Shown here: piece by piece, positions 1-9,800 of the stretch
How positions within the stretch are numbered: the stretch's first letter is position 1
Layout of the letters: every line of letters starts with the position of its first letter
NCBI RefSeq assembly: GCF_001956985.1
Contig: NZ_CP019082.1
Location: 3,968,001-4,032,000 of the forward strand
Length of the DNA: 64,000 nucleotides
DNA from: Paludisphaera borealis
GTDB lineage: Bacteria > Planctomycetota > Planctomycetia > Isosphaerales > Isosphaeraceae
Direction: 5' to 3'
The notes under the pieces: generated by a model
What the model was told of the DNA's origin: nothing
Seen by the model: only the letters and a program-made list of their open reading frames with translations
Databases searched by the model: none
Position numbers and translations under genes: made by a program

Positions 1-1313
1 ACCCACAAGCTTATGCCAGCCGCGGCACCGTCTGGCAAGTTAAGAAGGAGTACGACAAGGCCATCGACGACTACGACGACGCCGTCCGACTCGACCCGAA
101 GTACGCACAAGCTTATGCCGGCCGCGGCGCCGTCTGGCAAGTTAAGAAGGAGTACGACAAGGCCATCGCCGACTACGACGACGCCGTCCGACTCGACCCG
201 AAGTACGCAGTCGCATACGCTCGCCGCGGCGATTCCTGGTACGCCAAGAGGGAGTACGACAAAGCCATCGCCGACTACGACGAAGTCCTCCGGATCAATC
301 CCACCTACGCAATCGCCCACTACGGCCGCGGCCGCGCCTGGTTCGAGAAGAAGGAATACGACAAGGCCGTCGACGACTACGGCGAATCCATCCGGCTCGT
401 CCCGAACGATGCAAAGGCCTATCTGGCCCGAGGCAACGCCTGGCAAGTTAAGAAGGAGTACGACAAGGCCATCGACGATTACACCGACGCCGTCCGACTC
501 GACCCGGCCAACGCGGTCGCCTACAGCAATCGCGCTATCGCCAGACGCGCCAAGAATCAGGACGACGAGGCCCTCGACGACGCTAACGAGGCCGTACGGG
601 TCGGCCCGGCATGCGCACTCGCCTTATACAACCGCGGCACGGCATGGAGCGAAAAGCAGGAATACGACAAAGCCATCTCCGATCTCGACGAGGCGATACG
701 ACTCGATCCGGGGTATGCGGATGCTTACCACAACCGCGGCAGCGCCTGGTATGCCAAGGAGGAGCACGACAAGGCCATCGCCGACTACGACGAATCGATA
801 CGGCTTGCTCCTGGCGAGTCGCTCGCCTACTTCAACCGGGGCAACGCCTGGAGCGCCAAGGAGGATTGCGAAAAGGCCGCAGCCGACTATACCGAGGCCG
901 TCAAGCTCGATCCGGGATTCTCGGCCGCCTACCTCGCTCGCGGCAACGCCTGGTGCGTTATGAAGGATTATGGCAAGTCCGTCGACGACTACAACGAGGT
1001 CGTGAAGCTCGATCCGGCGTCCTCGTACGGCTACGCGGCGCGTGCCTGGATCTGGGCCACCGCGGCCGACGCCGACCTCCGCGACGGCAAGCGCGCCGTC
1101 GAATCCGCCACGCGCGGTTGCGAACTCGACAACTGGAAAATCCCCGGCCACATCTGCATCCTCGCCGCCGCCCTCGCCGAGGCGGGCGATTTCGCCGAAG
1201 CGGTGAAGCGGCAGGAACAAGCCATCAGCGCACTGCCGGCCGACGACCCGGAGCAGGAGTCGTACCGGACCTACCTCGATCTCTTCCGCGCGGGCAAGCC
1301 GTACCACCAGTGA
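1..1313 (+). CDS. TPR-repeat protein, 5' end outside window
   Basis: The frame is open from base 3 to the stop at 1311-1313, so the N-terminus is missing. The visible part is a chain of about ten 34-residue tetratricopeptide units, each of the form W..K.EYDKAI.DYD.A.RLDP.YA.AY..RG. The last unit is followed by a degenerate C-terminal cap that includes DGKRAVESATRGCEL. TPR arrays form a superhelix that binds partner proteins; no catalytic domain is visible, so it is probably a scaffold, or the C-terminal part of a larger enzyme such as a kinase-TPR fusion. The first repeats are nearly identical at DNA level with a 102-base period, which points to recent repeat expansion. The neighbouring membrane gene is convergent. 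Confidence 0.8.
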   Translation, partial: PQAYASRGTVWQVKKEYDKAIDDYDDAVRLDPKYAQAYAGRGAVWQVKKEYDKAIADYDDAVRLDPKYAVAYARRGDSWYAKREYDKAIADYDEVLRINPTYAIAHYGRGRAWFEKKEYDKAVDDYGESIRLVPNDAKAYLARGNAWQVKKEYDKAIDDYTDAVRLDPANAVAYSNRAIARRAKNQDDEALDDANEAVRVGPACALALYNRGTAWSEKQEYDKAISDLDEAIRLDPGYADAYHNRGSAWYAKEEHDKAIADYDESIRLAPGESLAYFNRGNAWSAKEDCEKAAADYTEAVKLDPGFSAAYLARGNAWCVMKDYGKSVDDYNEVVKLDPASSYGYAARAWIWATAADADLRDGKRAVESATRGCELDNWKIPGHICILAAALAEAGDFAEAVKRQEQAISALPADDPEQESYRTYLDLFRAGKPYHQ

Positions 1314-1359
1314 CGGGATCGGGGGCCTTCCGCCGCCAGACCCTCGGCTTCGTCGACGC

Positions 1360-1944
1360 CTACGTGATGTTTCGCTCGATCGACTGAACATCGTCCGACG
1401 GCGGCGACGGGTCGGGGCGGACCATCAAGCGTGCGGCCAGGCTCCCGACCAGGGCGATCACCAACTGCGGCGCGAACGCCATGAGGCTCATGATCGTGAT
1501 GTATCCGATCCCCGGCTCGTCGAGCGAGCGGGGAGCGAACGACCAGACGTTGACGCCGAGGGCTCTCAAGCCATCCCCCGCGAAGCCGAAGTAGGCATTC
1601 CAGATCCACCACGCCGTCGACCCGTGCAGGATCACGTTCGGCCCCCCGGTCGAGGAACGAGCCGAACCGGCCGGGGTCAGGGCCGCCCAGGCCGCGGACG
1701 CCATCATGATCGTCCCGCAGACGAGGAACCCCACCCAGAACGCGCGGGTCCGGCCTCGCGTGTGAAAGAGGCGGAGCAGGGCGAAGTTCAGGGAGAGCGC
1801 GATCGGGACCGTCTGGATCATGGCTTGAAGCCCGAGCCCGAACGTCATCGCCTTGCCGAAGATCGCACGGATCGCGGTGAAGTCGACGGCCGCGATCGCC
1901 ACCACGAACATCGCCGTCCGGACGGGCAGGCGGGGCGGGCGCAT
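1360..1944 (-). CDS. Multi-pass membrane protein of unknown function
   Basis: A 194-residue hydrophobic protein that I do not recognise. It starts MRPPRLPVRTAMFVVAIAAV and has about five predicted membrane helices: residues 10-30, 35-60, 67-90, around 105-125 and 147-172. The tail is short, charged and cytoplasmic-looking (RPDPSPPSDD). The N-terminal pattern of a basic stretch followed by a helix resembles small integral proteins common in Isosphaeraceae. It is convergent with the TPR gene and divergent from the ECF-fusion gene, with about 225 bases between the two starts. No motif allows a functional assignment. Confidence 0.65.
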   Translation of the reverse strand: MRPPRLPVRTAMFVVAIAAVDFTAIRAIFGKAMTFGLGLQAMIQTVPIALSLNFALLRLFHTRGRTRAFWVGFLVCGTIMMASAAWAALTPAGSARSSTGGPNVILHGSTAWWIWNAYFGFAGDGLRALGVNVWSFAPRSLDEPGIGYITIMSLMAFAPQLVIALVGSLAARLMVRPDPSPPSDDVQSIERNIT

Positions 1945-2170
1945 GGCATTGACCCTCGATCGACGGCAGGTGCGGTATGACTTTCCTAGATAGACAGGTT
2001 ACACGCCGAAATCGTCGTAAGTCGAGACGTCGCGCCACGGAGAGCGACATCGTCCGCCGAGCTCGACGGGACGCCCAGTGGATCGCCGACGGAAAAAGAT
2101 GGAACTAACCGGCGTAATTCACCCTCATTATGGGCGAGATTCGTGGGGATGGGACGGAGGACTGAATCCG

Positions 2171-3616
2171 ATGGCGGCTCGAATGAACGGCGAAACGCTT
2201 CGCTGGCTCGACGCCCTCAACCGCGAGGGGTCGATGACCGGGATGAGCGACGGCCAGTTGCTGGAACGATTCCTGGCATCGCCCGGCCCGACGGGCGAGG
2301 CGGCGTTCGAGGCGATCGTCAGGCGGCACGGGCCGCTGGTCTTGGGACTCTGCCGGGGGGTGCTGCGAGACGACCACGACGCCGACGACGCCTTCCAGGC
2401 GACGTTCCTCGTCCTGGCCCGCCGCGCGGCGACCGTCCACGACCGCGACCGCCTCGCCACATGGCTGGGCCGCGTGGCCCGCCGCATCGCCCTGCGGGCG
2501 CGCGAGGAAGCCGCGCGCCGCAACGCCCTCGAAGGGCGACGGGGCGACCTCGACGCGGAGACGACAGATGCCCCCACCGCCGCCCTCGTCGCCGTCGAGA
2601 CCGCGGCGCTCGTCCGCGCCGAGGTCGACCGCCTCCCCGAGCCCGATCGCCTGCTGATGCGGCTGACCTACTGGCAGGGCAGGAGCTACGAGGAAGCGGC
2701 CGACATGGTCTCACGACCGATCGGGACGGTTCGCAGCCGCCTCGCCCGCGCCCGGGAGCGTCTGCGGGACAGGCTGTCGCGCCTCGGCCTGGCGTCGACC
2801 GCGCCGGCGGCGATGACCTCGCCGTCCGATGCGCTGATCGTGCAGACCGTCCGCGCCGCGTCGCGGTACGCGGGCGCGACCAAAGCGGCGGCCCCGGCCG
2901 GGGCGGTCCCGGCGGCGGTGGCCGCGCTCGTTGAAGGAGAGTTCACGATGACGACGACGTTCTTCTGGAAGTCGATCACCGCCGCCCTGCTTGCCGGCGG
3001 GGCCATGACCGCGGGCGCCATGTCGCTCGCCCGGCGCCCCCCCGAACCGACGCCGGCCGCCCCGGTCGCCCGGCCCGCGTCCGAAGCGAAGAAGGCCGAG
3101 GCCAAGCCGCTGCTCGCGAACGGCGGCTTCGAAGAAGGCGAGAAGGACGCCCCCAAGGGTTGGTCGCAAGGGGCCAAGATCCCCGGCGTCGAGTACATCT
3201 GGAGCCGCGACGCGGCCCACGGCGGTAAGGCGAGCCTCGGCCTGAAGAAGACCGCCCAGCGCTACTTCCCCATCGCCGAGTGGTCCCAGAAGATCAAACG
3301 CGAAGGCGATGCGCCCCGGCTGAAGGTCTCGGCCTGGATCAAGGCCGAGAAGGCCGGCAAGGCGATCCTCGACGCCCGGTTCATCGACGGCGACGGCAAG
3401 GCGACCCACGCCTGGGTCTCGTATATCGGTGCCAAAGAGGCCGGCGATCCGCCGGTCACCCACGACTGGAAGCGGTACGAGGGGGTCGTCGCCATCCCGC
3501 CCGGGACCAAGCAGATCGTCGTCGCCCCGCAAATCTACGGCCCCGGAACCGTCTGGTTCGACGACCTCAAGGCCGAGTATACCAACGACCCCGCCATCGA
3601 CCCGACCGGGCCGTAA
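2171..3616 (+). CDS. ECF sigma factor fused to membrane segment and extracytoplasmic domain
   Basis: The N-terminal half is a sigma-70 ECF factor: region 2 at about residues 25-95 (DDHDADDAFQATFLVLARRA) and region 4 at about 130-195 (YWQGRSYEEAADM, then GTVRSRLARARERLRDRL). After a linker, residue 260 begins FFWKSITAALLAGGAMTAG, a single hydrophobic segment. An Ala/Pro-rich spacer follows, then a roughly 150-residue beta-rich domain (NGGFEEGEKDAPKGW, ending VWFDDLKAEY) like carbohydrate-binding or discoidin-type modules. ECF factors with membrane-crossing C-terminal extensions are typical of planctomycetes. I chose the ATG at 2171 because GGAGG lies 10 bases upstream; an in-frame ATG at 2078 is possible. 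A second ATG at 2948 is preceded by AAGGAGA and could start a shorter secreted form. No separate anti-sigma gene is adjacent. Confidence 0.82.
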   Translation: MAARMNGETLRWLDALNREGSMTGMSDGQLLERFLASPGPTGEAAFEAIVRRHGPLVLGLCRGVLRDDHDADDAFQATFLVLARRAATVHDRDRLATWLGRVARRIALRAREEAARRNALEGRRGDLDAETTDAPTAALVAVETAALVRAEVDRLPEPDRLLMRLTYWQGRSYEEAADMVSRPIGTVRSRLARARERLRDRLSRLGLASTAPAAMTSPSDALIVQTVRAASRYAGATKAAAPAGAVPAAVAALVEGEFTMTTTFFWKSITAALLAGGAMTAGAMSLARRPPEPTPAAPVARPASEAKKAEAKPLLANGGFEEGEKDAPKGWSQGAKIPGVEYIWSRDAAHGGKASLGLKKTAQRYFPIAEWSQKIKREGDAPRLKVSAWIKAEKAGKAILDARFIDGDGKATHAWVSYIGAKEAGDPPVTHDWKRYEGVVAIPPGTKQIVVAPQIYGPGTVWFDDLKAEYTNDPAIDPTGP

Positions 3617-3809
3617 GCCCTGCAATCGTGGCAATCGCCCGAGCCTCCACGGTCTCTTCTACCAAACCCGCCCCGGTCCGTTCAGGCGGGGTGTGACGGT
3701 TGTATACTTCCATCCAGAGAGCGCGGGGGATTCCCCGCGCGCCTCGGGCTCGTTGGCAATTCGGCGGCGGTGACGACGAAGTCCAGCCCGCTCGATCGTC
3801 ATCGGGGAA

Positions 3810-4185
3810 AATGGCGCGAACAAACCCAATCGCCACCCGCGAGACGGTTCGAGAGCGAAATGACCGCTCGGGGGGGCGGGCGGCACGGATTCGACGAAAA
3901 ACGCGGCGAACGAACCCAATCGCCGCCGGGGTCGGAAACGCGGCCGGCGGGCCGGGGCAGGGGCTGATCGGGGTCGAAACGGGGCGGTTTCCGCGCGATC
4001 GAAGCCAATCCTTCTGACAGCTCCAATTCGTTCACCCCAAACGACTTAGCGATCTCAAGCCGGGCGTCGCCTCGGCGCGAACGAACCCAATTTCGGGGAG
4101 CGGCCGGACCGGAGACGAGCCCGGCGGGACGAGGTCGCGGGAAGCAGATCCCCGTGGGTTTTGGGTCAAACGAACCCAATCACGC
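3810..4185. repeat. Array of five spaced CGAACCCAATC motifs in a gene-free stretch
   Basis: Between 3617 and 4334 there is no credible gene. The stretch carries five copies of a motif with core ACCCAAT, usually GCGAACGAACCCAATCGCC. The CCAAT part falls at 3826, 3916, 4005 (degenerate, GAAGCCAATC), 4087 and 4176, so spacing is 90, 89, 82 and 89 bases. The DNA between copies is GC-rich and not obviously conserved. The array sits upstream of the hemX/hemA genes. The regular spacing argues against chance. I cannot name a known element of this kind. Confidence 0.6.
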
Positions 4186-4334
4186 CCGGCGGCGGGTTGG
4201 CGGTCTTTCCGGGGGCGAGGGGGGCGGGCCCCCTGGGCTTTCGGGGGCGGGTCCTCTAGAATGGGGGACGCGCGACGAGGCGGGCGGAAAACAGCGGAGC
4301 GGGTGGACGGAGGTCGTGGGAGGGCGTCGACGGG

Positions 4335-5216
4335 ATGGACCGGCTCAAGATCCTGTGTTTCGCCGGGACGTACGGACTGGCGCTGGCGGCCGAGCTGGCG
4401 CGGGTGGTGGTTCGCAATCCGCTCCGATGGCACCTGACGGTGGGCCTGACGTTCCTCGGCTGGTGCGTGCAGACGGCCTTCCTGGCGAACCTGGCGGCGA
4501 CCAGCCCGACCGGCCTGCCGGTGAACTCGGCCTTCGAGTCGGCGATCACGCTGTCGTGGGTCGTCGCCCTGATCGGGCTCTACCTGATGGTGCAGTGGCC
4601 GCGCAAGGTGGCGGTGGGGGTGTTCGTGCTCCCGCTGGTCCTCGGCCTGATCGTGGCGGCCGGCTGGTTCGCCCCCCGGTCGTCGGAATGGCTCGACTGG
4701 GCCGGCGGCGGAATGATCGCCTTCTGGGGCGCGGTGCACGGGATCTTCTTGCTCGCCGGCGCGGTCTGCACCTGCCTGGCGTTCGCGTCGGGCCTCATGT
4801 ACCTGGCTCAGATGAATCGCCTCAAGTCCAAGAAATCGTGGCAGTTCGGGTTCTCGCTGCCGAGCCTTGAGCAGTCCGAGCGGGTGAACCGAGGCGCGAT
4901 CGTGGCGGCGTTCCCGCTGCTGACGTTCGGGCTCTTGATCGGCGTCTTGCTGAGCGTGGTGGAGGCGCGGACGTCGGCCGTCGCGGCAGCCCACGCGATC
5001 TCGTGGAGCGATCCCAAGGTCTTGAGCGCCTTGGGGATGTGGCTGGTATTCGCGGCTCTGTTGCACGCGCGGTTTCGACCGTCGATGAGGGGACGGACGG
5101 TGATGGTGCTGACGATCGTAGCCTTCGGTTTCTTGGTGTTCACCTGGTTCGGAGCCGAGATTCTGCGACTCCCCACGGCCCACGGCGCCTCGCGGACGGC
5201 GGGGAGGGTTCCGTGA
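4335..5216 (+). CDS. HemX/CcsA-like cytochrome c assembly-family membrane protein
   Basis: A 293-residue integral membrane protein with about eight helices. It resembles the HemX branch of the CcsA/CcmC cytochrome c assembly family. Members of that family bind haem or influence glutamyl-tRNA reductase, and hemX is often directly upstream of hemA, as here: the last bases overlap the hemA start as GTGA. The conserved-looking parts are FESAITLSWVVALIGLYL, an AVHGIFLLAG helix with a histidine, and HARFRPSMRGRTV near the C-terminus. A typical CcsA tryptophan-rich WGxxWxWD motif is not visible, which favours HemX over a true haem lyase. The start at 4335 has a GGGAGGG element upstream. Confidence 0.75.
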   Translation: MDRLKILCFAGTYGLALAAELARVVVRNPLRWHLTVGLTFLGWCVQTAFLANLAATSPTGLPVNSAFESAITLSWVVALIGLYLMVQWPRKVAVGVFVLPLVLGLIVAAGWFAPRSSEWLDWAGGGMIAFWGAVHGIFLLAGAVCTCLAFASGLMYLAQMNRLKSKKSWQFGFSLPSLEQSERVNRGAIVAAFPLLTFGLLIGVLLSVVEARTSAVAAAHAISWSDPKVLSALGMWLVFAALLHARFRPSMRGRTVMVLTIVAFGFLVFTWFGAEILRLPTAHGASRTAGRVP

Positions 5217-6546
5217 GGCTGGTGGCCCTTGGGGTCGATCATCGCTCGGCGCCGACGACGGTGCGCGAGGCGCTCGCGTTCAACGACGACCGCGCCGGCG
5301 GCGGCCTCGACGCGCTGGCGCGGACGTTCCCCGGCAACGAGTTCGTGATCCTCTCGACCTGCAACCGGGTCGAGTTGTACGCCGGCGGGCCCGACGACGC
5401 CGCGCCCGAGGTCGACGCCCTCACCGAGTTCCTGGTCGACTTCCACAACATCAAGCCCGACCTGTTCGCCGGCCACCTGGTCAGCTACCACGACGAAGGA
5501 GCCGTCGGCCACCTGTTCCGGGTCGCCGCCAGCCTCGAAAGCCTGGTGCTCGGCGAAGGCCAGATCCTCGGCCAGGTCCGCGAAGCCTACCGCGCGGCCG
5601 TCGACCGCAAAACCGCCGGGCCGATCTTCCACTCGGTCTTCCAGTCGGCCCTCCGCGTCGGCAAGCTCGTCCGCGAGAAGACCGGCATGGACCAGGGCAA
5701 GCTCTCCGTCGCCAGCGTCGCCGTCGACCTGGCCCGCGAAGTTTTCGACACGTTCACGGATAAAACCGTCCTGGTGGTCGGCGCGGGCAAGATGGCCGAC
5801 CTGACGCTCCAGCACCTGAAGGGGCTGAAGCCCGGCCGGATCGTGATCACGAACCGGAGCCCGGAGCGGGCCCAGGCCGCCGCCGAGCGGTGGGGGGGCG
5901 GGTCGCCCCGTTCGAGCAGCTCGGCCAGTCGTTGGTCGAGGCCGACCTGGTGATCAGCACGACGGCGGCGGCCGAGCCGATCGTCACGCTCGACCAGTAC
6001 CAGCGGGTGCAGCGGGCCCGCCGCAACCGGCTGTCGCTGATCCTGGACATCGCGATCCCCCGCGACTTCGACCCCCGGATCGCCGACCTGGACCAGGTGA
6101 CGCTCTACAACGTCGACGACCTCCGGGCGCAGGCCGAGCAGAACCTCCGCCGCCGCCAGAAGGGGGTCGACCCGGCGCTCCTGATCATCGAGCGGGAGAC
6201 GGCCGCCTGCTACGCGCAGCTCCGCCACCAGCAGGCCGCCGGCATGCTCCTCCAGCAGCTCGGCAGCCACGCCGACGCGATCCGCCAGCGCGAGCTGGAC
6301 CGCCTGTTCGCCGCCCACCCGGAGCTGGCCGGGCTCGCCGAGGCCGACCGCGACGCGATCGCCCACATGGCGTCGAGGCTCCAGAACCAGTTCCTCCACC
6401 ACCCCCGCGCCGCCGTCCGCTCGGCCGTCGCCGACCCCGGCCCCCACCACGACCACACCCAACCTCACCCGGTCTTAAGCGCCGTCCGCCACCTGTTCGG
6501 CCTCGGCGCCCCCCCCCCCAAGAACACGCTCAAGAAGCTCCTCTGA
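5213..6546 (+). CDS. hemA: Glutamyl-tRNA reductase, interrupted by a frameshift
   Basis: First committed enzyme of C5 tetrapyrrole synthesis; it reduces glutamyl-tRNA to glutamate-1-semialdehyde using NADPH. The GTG at 5213 overlaps the upstream stop and gives the typical start VRLVALGVDHRSAP. The catalytic cysteine is residue 50 in STCNRVELY. LVLGEGQILGQVREAY and the NADP-binding fold (VLVVGAGKMADL) follow. The frame then ends prematurely at 5953. The rest of the protein (GGRVAPFEQLGQSLVEADLVIS, through the C-terminal dimerisation domain) continues in the -1 frame to 6546. The switch lies at a run of seven G at 5892-5898; eight would restore one frame of about 444 codons, the normal length. 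G_GGG_GGC also fits a -1 slippery heptamer. A sequencing error is the simplest explanation, because the gene is normally essential where C5 synthesis is used. Confidence 0.9.
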
Positions 6547-6672
6547 GACGGCGGAACCGCCCCGCCGGCCGCCCCGCAAAAATTCCCCGAATTTCCCGAT
6601 CGCCGAAGAATCCGGAATCGATTCGAGTGATACAATCTCCTCAGACGATCCACCCACGAACATCGAGCCACC

Positions 6673-7164
6673 ATGTTTTCGGAACCTCGACCACCTCAGG
6701 GCCCTGATCGCGGCGAGACTCCGGTGCTCCAGTTCGTGGGGTTCCGGCTCGCCGACGAAGACTACGCGATCGCGATCACGAAGATCCAGGAGATCATCCT
6801 GATGAAGCCGATCACCCGGCTTCCGCAATCGCCGCCGTTCATCGAGGGACTCATCAACCTGCGCGGGTCGGTGATCCCGATCGTCAACCTGCGGAAGCGG
6901 TTCGGTCTGGTCGCGCGTGAGCTGGACGAGGAGACCCGGACGATCGTGGTGAACGTCCACGACAAGACGGTCGGGTGCATCGTCGACGCCGTGACCCAGG
7001 TGATGCGGATCAACCGCGACCAGATCCAGCCGCCGCCGCTGGGGGTGGCCGCCGGCGCGTACCAGTACCTCGCCGGCCTAGCCCGGCTCGACGATCGGCT
7101 GCTCATCCTGCTCGACATCGAGAAGGTGTTCCAGCCCGAGGAGACGGCCGCCGCAGTCCCCTAA
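6673..7164 (+). CDS. cheW: CheW-type chemotaxis coupling protein
   Basis: A 163-residue single-domain CheW protein. It bridges the receptor signalling tip and CheA in the cytoplasmic chemosensory array. The visible family pattern is FRLADEDYAIAITKIQEI, then PPFIEGLINLRGSVIPIVNL and a LLILLDIEKVF end strand. It is the first gene of the cluster cheW, receptor, cheR, cheA. The 126-base gap upstream is AT-richer and contains TACAAT at 6631-6636 and a 10-base palindrome, GAATCGATTC, at 6615-6624. These could form a promoter or operator for the cluster, though no good -35 is seen. Confidence 0.93.
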   Translation: MFSEPRPPQGPDRGETPVLQFVGFRLADEDYAIAITKIQEIILMKPITRLPQSPPFIEGLINLRGSVIPIVNLRKRFGLVARELDEETRTIVVNVHDKTVGCIVDAVTQVMRINRDQIQPPPLGVAAGAYQYLAGLARLDDRLLILLDIEKVFQPEETAAAVP

Positions 7165-7241
7165 TCGCCGCCCCGGGTCAACCCGCTCGCCTCGCCGAGT
7201 TCCACACCACGTCGCATCCAACCGAGGTTTTCTGAAGGTCG

Positions 7242-9752
7242 ATGACGCCCATGAAACCCGAATCGAACCGACCGGACGACGCCGCGAATCGCCCCGAGGA
7301 GGTCCAGGCGCCGGACGTCGCGGCGAAAAAACCGACGAGGCGGAAGGCCGCGCCCTCCGCGCCGGCGGCCTCTCGGACGAGGCGGTCGATGTCGCAGGCG
7401 ACGGCGGCCTTGGCCGTGGACCTGGAATCCGAGGCGTTGCGCGAGGCCCGCGCCAACGCCCGGGCCTTGATCGAGACCACGTCGGCCATCGTCAAGGCCG
7501 ACACAGTCGACGACGTCGTCCGCGCGGCTCTCGACGTCGCCCGCGCCGAGTTCGGCTGGGCCTACGGCTCGTACTGGAAGGTCGACCCCGAGAAGCACGC
7601 GCTGGCGTTCCTGGTCGAGTCGGGGAAGATCGACGACGAGTTCGGGCGGTTCTCGCGCACCGCCCGATTCCGCGAGGGGGAGGGGCTCAACGGTCAGGCC
7701 TGGCGGCAGCGCGACCTGGTGTTCGCCGACGACCTCTCCATGATGCGCGATTGCAGCCGGGCGCCGCTGGCCAGCCGCGCGGGCGTCCGTTCCGGCGTCG
7801 CCCTGCCGGTCCTGATCGACGGCCGGGTCGTGGGGACGATCGACTTCCTGTCGAGCCGGACCGAGGTCCTCAGCCCGGACCGCCGCGACGCGCTGCGGAT
7901 CATCGGCCAGGTCGTCTCGGACAAGATCTCGAAGCTCGACCGTCAGCTCGAGCTGACGCGGATCATGCAGATGGTCGAGAACGCGCCGGTGAACATGATG
8001 TACGCCGACATGGACATGTTGATCCAGTACATCAACCCGTGCGCCCGCCGCACGCTGCAGAAGATGGAATCGCATCTGCCGATGAAGGTCGATCAGATGA
8101 TCGGCCACTCGATCGACATGTTCCACAAGAACCCCGATCATCAACGGCGGCTGGTGGCCGACCCGCGCAACCTGCCGCGGACGGCGATGATCCAGGTCGG
8201 GCCCGAGCAGTTCGAGCTGACCATCTGCGCGATGAACGACCGCGACGGCCGCTACATCGGGCCGATGGTGACCTGGGTGGTGGTGACCGAGCAACTGGAG
8301 GCCAAGGCGCGCGAGGAGGAGCAGCTCGCCAACGCCTCGGCGATCAATCAATTGCTGATGGCTCTGGGACGCGCGGCCAGCACCGGCGAGGTGGTCTCCT
8401 CGGCCCTGAACTCGGTCCGCGAGGCGTTCGGCTGGTCGTACGGCTCGTTCTGGGAAGTCAACCCGTCGGACCAGACGCTCCGCTGGAGCGCCGACTCGGG
8501 ATCGGTGGCCGACGACTTCCGCCGGGTGTCGGCCGACTCGCGGTTCCGCGAGGGGGAGGGGCTCAACGGCCAGGCCTGGCAGGCGCGCGACCTGATCTTC
8601 GTGCCCGACATCGGCGAGATGAAGGGCTGCTCGCGCGCCCCGGTCGCCAAGCGCGGCGGCCTGAAGTCGGGCGTCTGCTTCCCGGTGTTGCTCGGCGGCC
8701 GCGTGATCGGCACGATGGACTTCTTCACCGAGGAGCGGATCACTCCCTCGGCCAGCCGTCTCGACGCCCTGCGGAACGTGGGCCGTATGGTCTCCGGCGC
8801 GCTCGAGCGGGTGGACCAGCAGACCCGGATCGACCAGGCCAAGCGCGAGCTCGAGGCGCGGGTCAAGGAGCTGATGAACGTGGCGCGGGCCGCCGCCGAG
8901 GGGGACCTGACCATCGCGGTCGCCCACCAGGGCGACGACGACATGGGCCGGCTGGGCCAGGCGCTGACCCGGATGATCGCCGACCTGAAGAACGTGATCG
9001 GCGAGGTCGTCGAGTCGGCCAGCCAGTTCGCCGAGGGGTCGCGGGTGGTCGCCGAGAGTTCCAGCTACCTGAGCGAGTCGGCCCAGAACCAGGCGGCGAC
9101 GGTCGAGCAGATGTCGGCGTCGATCCAGCAGCTCTCGCGGTCGATCCTCGACATCAACCAGAACGCCGGCGCGGCCACGGGTCTGGCCGAGAAGACCTCG
9201 CACCTGGCGAAGCAGGGGGGCGAGTCGGTCGAGCAGGCGATCGAGGCGATGGTGCTCATCAAGAAGTCGAGCGAGCAGGTCAGCGACATCATCCAGGTCA
9301 TCAGCGAGATCGCCAGCCAGACCAACCTGCTGGCCCTGAACGCGGCCATCGAGGCGGCCCGCGCCGGCGAGCACGGGCTGGGCTTCGCGGTGGTCGCCGA
9401 CGAGGTCCGCAAGCTCGCCGAACGGTCGAGCGCCGCCGCCAAGGAGATCACCGCGCTGATCAAGGAGTCGACCCGCCGCGTCGCCGACGGCGCCCAGCTC
9501 TCCGAGAAGGCCGGCGAGTCGCTGGCGCGGATCGTCCAGGGGGTCGAGGAGACGGCCGGCAGCATCGCCAAGATCGCCCAGGCCACCCGCGAGCAATCCA
9601 TCGCCTCCAACGAGGTCGACAAGGCCATCCAGAACGTCTCCAGCCTCACCGAGACCAACGCCTCCAGCTCCGAGGAACTCTCCGCCTCCGCCGAGGAACT
9701 CGGCGCCCAGGCCGCCAGCCTCAAACACGTGATCTCCGGGTTCAAGGTCTGA
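7242..9752 (+). CDS. Soluble methyl-accepting chemotaxis protein, GAF-PAS-GAF-HAMP-MA
   Basis: An 836-residue receptor with no membrane segment or signal peptide, so it should sense a cytoplasmic cue. An Ala/Arg-rich leader (1-60) is followed by GAF 1 (about 75-235, GEGLNGQAW), a PAS-like domain (about 240-350), GAF 2 (about 365-525, again GEGLNGQAW and CSRAP), HAMP (about 530-590) and the MCP signalling hairpin. The hairpin tip is [20 protein letters not shown]. The two GAF domains are clearly duplicated from each other. GAF domains bind small molecules such as cyclic nucleotides or metal/haem cofactors; the ligand cannot be read from sequence. It lies between cheW and cheR/cheA and is the obvious input for that pathway. 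A second ATG three codons in is an alternative start. Confidence 0.92.
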   Translation: MTPMKPESNRPDDAANRPEEVQAPDVAAKKPTRRKAAPSAPAASRTRRSMSQATAALAVDLESEALREARANARALIETTSAIVKADTVDDVVRAALDVARAEFGWAYGSYWKVDPEKHALAFLVESGKIDDEFGRFSRTARFREGEGLNGQAWRQRDLVFADDLSMMRDCSRAPLASRAGVRSGVALPVLIDGRVVGTIDFLSSRTEVLSPDRRDALRIIGQVVSDKISKLDRQLELTRIMQMVENAPVNMMYADMDMLIQYINPCARRTLQKMESHLPMKVDQMIGHSIDMFHKNPDHQRRLVADPRNLPRTAMIQVGPEQFELTICAMNDRDGRYIGPMVTWVVVTEQLEAKAREEEQLANASAINQLLMALGRAASTGEVVSSALNSVREAFGWSYGSFWEVNPSDQTLRWSADSGSVADDFRRVSADSRFREGEGLNGQAWQARDLIFVPDIGEMKGCSRAPVAKRGGLKSGVCFPVLLGGRVIGTMDFFTEERITPSASRLDALRNVGRMVSGALERVDQQTRIDQAKRELEARVKELMNVARAAAEGDLTIAVAHQGDDDMGRLGQALTRMIADLKNVIGEVVESASQFAEGSRVVAESSSYLSESAQNQAATVEQMSASIQQLSRSILDINQNAGAATGLAEKTSHLAKQGGESVEQAIEAMVLIKKSSEQVSDIIQVISEIASQTNLLALNAAIEAARAGEHGLGFAVVADEVRKLAERSSAAAKEITALIKESTRRVADGAQLSEKAGESLARIVQGVEETAGSIAKIAQATREQSIASNEVDKAIQNVSSLTETNASSSEELSASAEELGAQAASLKHVISGFKV

Positions 9753-9800
9753 CGCCGAAACCGGACGGAGGGAGCGGATGTTCAATCAAGACAGGCCGGG

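Noticed and set aside
3659-4179. Small minus-strand frames such as the one ending at 3799
   Set aside because: They are translations through the CGAACCCAATC repeats (WVRSRR, IGFVRA) and have no start signals or family match.
3810-4185. CRISPR array made of the CGAACCCAATC motifs
   Set aside because: The repeated core is only about 11-19 bases and imperfect, spacing of 80-90 bases is too long, and no cas genes are near.
4335-5216. Assignment as a cytochrome c haem lyase (CcsA)
   Set aside because: The tryptophan-rich haem motif is not visible and the gene overlaps hemA, which fits HemX better.
7161-9785. An 874-codon minus-strand frame opposite the receptor gene
   Set aside because: Low-complexity Leu/Asp/Gly-rich translation and complete overlap with a well-supported chemoreceptor gene.
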